Of a stretch of DNA of 37,916 nucleotides, positions 35,216-37,916 are shown piece after piece; position 1 is the stretch's first letter, and the number at the start of each line of letters is the position of its first letter. The DNA is taken from positions 1 to 37,916 of the forward strand of contig JADLEF010000196.1 of assembly GCA_020846295.1 (NCBI GenBank), read 5' to 3'. The position numbers and the translations under genes are program-made. The DNA comes from Acidimicrobiales bacterium. GTDB taxonomy: Bacteria; Actinomycetota; Acidimicrobiia; Acidimicrobiales; CAIXPF01. The notes below the pieces were generated by a model. That model had not been told where the DNA came from and made no database searches. It saw only the letters and a list, made by a program, of their open reading frames with translations.

Positions 35216-36418
35216 TCAGTCCAGCCCCTCGTCGCCCCACAGCCCCCGCCCGACGTCCAGCACGTCGGCCAGCTCCCCGATGTCATGGTCGAGGTGGGGG
35301 ACGAACACGCTGCGCGGCGCGAGGCGGCCCAGCCGGACCGCCAGCTCGCTCTCACGGGCGGCGAGCATCCCGTAGTCGTTGAAGCACTGGCCGATCTCGC
35401 CGAGCACGTGGGCGCCGGCCACCGGATCGAACCCGCTGCGCCCGGACCGGGCCCGGGTGGCGGTGTCGAGGGCCTCGGCGAGCTCCCCGGCGGCGGTGGC
35501 GGCGTGACGGCGGTACCGGTCGGCCAGCTTCTTGGCCGAGCGGTCGTCGAGCACCGCTGGCAGGGTGCGGTTGAACACCAGTGCGCCCAGGGTGAGGGAT
35601 CGCTTGGCCAGCTCCTCGCAGAAGTAGGTCGCCTCCCGGGCCGGCACCGGCTCCAGCGTCGTGACGACCACGAAGGAGGTGCGCGGATCCCGCAGGGTCC
35701 GTTCCACCGCCTTGGCCCGCTCCACGAACCCCCGGTACATCGATTGGAAGAGCAGGAAGAACTCGGCGATGTCGGTGAGGAACGAGGCGCCGAGCAGGCG
35801 GTCGGCCACCACGTAGAACGGCTTGGAGGCCAGGTTGACGAGCTTGGAGCGGGCGGGGGCGATCAACCAGCGCAGCAACCGGCTGGAGAAGAACTCCGCC
35901 ATCCGGGCGGGAGCGTCGAGGAAGTCGATGGCGTTTCGCGAGGGCGGGGTGTCGACCACGATCAGGTCGTAGCGGCCGGACGCGTGCAGCTCGTGCAGCC
36001 GCTCCATGGCGATGTAGTCGTGGCTCTGGGTGAACGTGGCAGTGATGTTGCGGTAGAGCGGGTTGGCCAGGATGGCGTCCCGGGCGGCGGCGTCGGGGGC
36101 GTGGCGGCGGACGAGGTCGTCCCAGCTGGCCTTGGTGTCGAGCATCGCCGCCCACAGCTGGCCTCGGGGCTCCACCCCCGCGGCGCGGAACGCGTCGTCC
36201 GGCACCCGGGTCTCGATGTTGCCGAAGCGCTCCAGTCCCATGGCGGTGGCCAGCCTCCGGGCCGGGTCGACCGTCAGCACGAGGACCTTCGCGTCGAGCT
36301 CCGCGGCCGCCGCCGCGGCGACCGAGGCCGCGATCGTCGTCTTGCCCACACCGCCGGCACCGCACACGAGCAGCACGTCGCTGGCAGCCACCAGCTGGTC
36401 GAGGCGCGGTCGCAGCAT
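35216..36418 (-). CDS. ArsA/GET3-family ATPase (Rv3680-like)
   Basis: VLLVCGAGGVGKTTIAASVA...VLVLTVDPARRLATAMGLE...YDLIVVDTPPSRNAIDFLDAP. ATG at 36418. Confidence 0.9.
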   Translation of the reverse strand: MLRPRLDQLVAASDVLLVCGAGGVGKTTIAASVAAAAAAELDAKVLVLTVDPARRLATAMGLERFGNIETRVPDDAFRAAGVEPRGQLWAAMLDTKASWDDLVRRHAPDAAARDAILANPLYRNITATFTQSHDYIAMERLHELHASGRYDLIVVDTPPSRNAIDFLDAPARMAEFFSSRLLRWLIAPARSKLVNLASKPFYVVADRLLGASFLTDIAEFFLLFQSMYRGFVERAKAVERTLRDPRTSFVVVTTLEPVPAREATYFCEELAKRSLTLGALVFNRTLPAVLDDRSAKKLADRYRRHAATAAGELAEALDTATRARSGRSGFDPVAGAHVLGEIGQCFNDYGMLAARESELAVRLGRLAPRSVFVPHLDHDIGELADVLDVGRGLWGDEGLD

Positions 36419-36425
36419 CGCCGGG

Positions 36426-37367
36426 TCAGCCGAGCTCGTCGGCCAGCGCGTCGGCCAGCAGGTGCACGGCCCGGGCGCCGTGGCCACGGGCGAACAGGAA
36501 CGGCAGGTACAGCAGCGGCAGCTCCCCCGCCTCGGCGCGGAGGCGGTCCAGGTGTGCGGTGCTGTTGCGGCGCAGGCTGGTGGCCAGCTCGGCCACCTCG
36601 ACCACGGCCAACGCCTCGGGACCGTGGCGCTCGACCAGGGTGCGCTGCCAGGCACCGGGGCGGGCGAACCGGTCGAACAGCGCCTGTTCGGTCCGGTTGA
36701 ACAGCTCGGGCAGCACCCGGTTGACGACGATGGCGGCGACGCGCACGTCGGTGCGGGCGCTGATCGCGTCTCGCAGCTCGAGCGTCTCGGTGACCGGCAT
36801 CTCCTCGGCGGTGCACACGAGCACGGCGGCGGTGATGGCCGGATCGGCCAGGATGTCGGTCATCCAGTCCGCCTGGGTGCGGATCAGCCCGACCTTGACC
36901 AGATCGCCGATCGCCCGCGGCGCAGAGAGCTGTCCGACGACGTGGCCGCTGGCGACTGCGTCCACCACGACGAGGTCGAAGTGGCGCTCGCGCACCTCGT
37001 AGGCCAGCTTGCCGACGGTGAGGATCTCCTTCACCCCCGGCGCCGCGGTGGCGACGAAGTCGAACACGTTGGCCAGCGGCCCGATGCGCCCCTTCAACGG
37101 GATGCGCAGGTGGAGCTTGAGGTACTCCCGCAGCGACGCCTCGGTGTCCATGGCCATCAGGTGCAGGCCCGGTTCGATCTCGACCGGTTCGAAACCGACC
37201 GGACCCGATTCGAACGCGGTGGCGAGGGACCCCTTGGCGTCGACCTCGCACACCAGCACCCGTTTGCCCTCGGCGGCGGCGCAGCGGGCCAGGGCGGCGG
37301 ACACCGTCGTCTTGCCGACGCCACCCTTGCCGGTGACGAAGAGGAGGCGATGATCGATCAGCCGCAC
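36426..37367 (-). CDS. ArsA/GET3-family ATPase (Rv3679-like)
   Basis: LLFVTGKGGVGKTTVSAALARCAAAEGKRVLVCEVDAKGSLATAFE...FDLVVVDAVASGHVVGQLSAPRAIGDLV. GTG start at 37367 (longer ORF possible). Confidence 0.88.
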   Translation of the reverse strand: MRLIDHRLLFVTGKGGVGKTTVSAALARCAAAEGKRVLVCEVDAKGSLATAFESGPVGFEPVEIEPGLHLMAMDTEASLREYLKLHLRIPLKGRIGPLANVFDFVATAAPGVKEILTVGKLAYEVRERHFDLVVVDAVASGHVVGQLSAPRAIGDLVKVGLIRTQADWMTDILADPAITAAVLVCTAEEMPVTETLELRDAISARTDVRVAAIVVNRVLPELFNRTEQALFDRFARPGAWQRTLVERHGPEALAVVEVAELATSLRRNSTAHLDRLRAEAGELPLLYLPFLFARGHGARAVHLLADALADELG

Positions 37368-37383
37368 CGGCGCACGCCGTGCA

Positions 37384-37620
37384 TCAGCGCTCCGGCGCGA
37401 AGCCGATCTTGCGCGTGTTGTCCGCCTTGCCCAGCTCGACATAGGCGATCCGGTCGGTCGGCACGCCCACCGACCGGCCGTCCTTGTCGGTCAGCCACAG
37501 CACCGACACCGGCCCGGCCAACGCACCGTCGACATCGGCCTTCACCTTGTCGCGGTCGACCTCACCGAGGTCGAGGGCGAGCTCCTTCGGGTTGTGCAAC
37601 ATACCGATTCGAACGTCCAC
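37384..37620 (-). CDS. DUF3107 family small protein
   Basis: MDVRIGMLHNPKELALDLGEVDRDKVKADVDGALAGPVSVLWLTDKDGRSVGVPTDRIAYVELGKADNTRKIGF; typical actinobacterial DUF3107. Confidence 0.88.
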   Translation of the reverse strand: MDVRIGMLHNPKELALDLGEVDRDKVKADVDGALAGPVSVLWLTDKDGRSVGVPTDRIAYVELGKADNTRKIGFAPER

Positions 37621-37800
37621 AGTGTGCGCTCCTGTTGGCTGGACCTGCTGGCGAGAGCCCGGCGGTGGCTGCTCGGCGCATGCACGCTACCGGGTCCCGG
37701 CCCGTATTCCGGTCACCCGCCGCCCGGCCTACCGATGACGAGGTCCCGAGCCCCGCCAGCGACCTCAGGCCGGCACCCCGGGCGGGATGGACAGGCACCC

Positions 37801-37916
37801 ACCGCCCGGCATGGGGAAGGGGCCCCATGCCCGGGAGGAGGATGGGGTCGGGGCCCCATCCGGGCACGGCGAAGCCGCCAGCAAACACCGCCCGGCATGG
37901 GGTAGGGGCCCCATGC
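37801..37916. repeat. Repeated hairpin element: three copies of ATGGGGNNGGGGCCCCAT, two inside a 30-bp near-identical direct repeat
   Basis: ACCGCCCGGCATGGGGAAGGGGCCCCATGC at 37801..37830 and ACCGCCCGGCATGGGGTAGGGGCCCCATGC at 37887..37916 (1 mismatch); third hairpin GGATGGGGTCGGGGCCCCATCC between them (37840..37861 region). Confidence 0.88.

Noticed and set aside
37562-37888. 108-aa minus ORF over the right-edge repeats
   Set aside because: Its composition is a by-product of the ATGGGG/CCCCAT hairpins and it overlaps the DUF3107 gene start.
1-37916. CRISPR arrays, tRNAs, rRNAs, insertion sequences, prophage
   Set aside because: No regularly spaced repeats with unique spacers, no convincing T-loop/acceptor pairs, and no transposase, integrase or phage genes found by eye; a tRNAscan/ISfinder run would be needed to be certain.

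Overview
This window is high-GC actinobacterial-type chromosomal DNA. Gene content (F420-linked FrhB-like protein, WhiB, PdtaS, DUF3090/SCO1664 set) suggests Actinomycetota, possibly Acidimicrobiia; that placement is inference. It holds about 32 believable genes on both strands. No CRISPR array, tRNA, rRNA or transposon was seen. The standout observation is two likely selenoproteins that ordinary gene calling truncates. (1) At 10343..10810, a Bcp/AhpC-type peroxiredoxin has an in-frame TGA (10472..10474) exactly at the peroxidatic Cys (YPKAATPG-U-TLQSQALRDN). A perfect 7-bp hairpin with loop CGUGA lies at a bacterial SECIS-like distance. (2) At complement(19050..20393), a radical SAM protein reads ...EPWFC-TGA-AEPTDEQFARSTV-stop if its apparent stop is read through. 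This gives a C-terminal CUAEP tail, again with a SECIS-like hairpin at a similar distance. The same radical SAM gene has its start codon inside a 12-bp perfect inverted repeat. Other points of interest are a CRP-like palindrome, a repeated ATGGGGNNGGGGCCCCAT hairpin element at the right edge, a 98-bp antisense overlap between a diacylglycerol kinase-like and a glycerophosphodiesterase gene, in-frame minisatellites, and a mycobacteria-like whiB/pdtaS/ArsA-pair neighbourhood. All calls come from reading the sequence; no searches were run.
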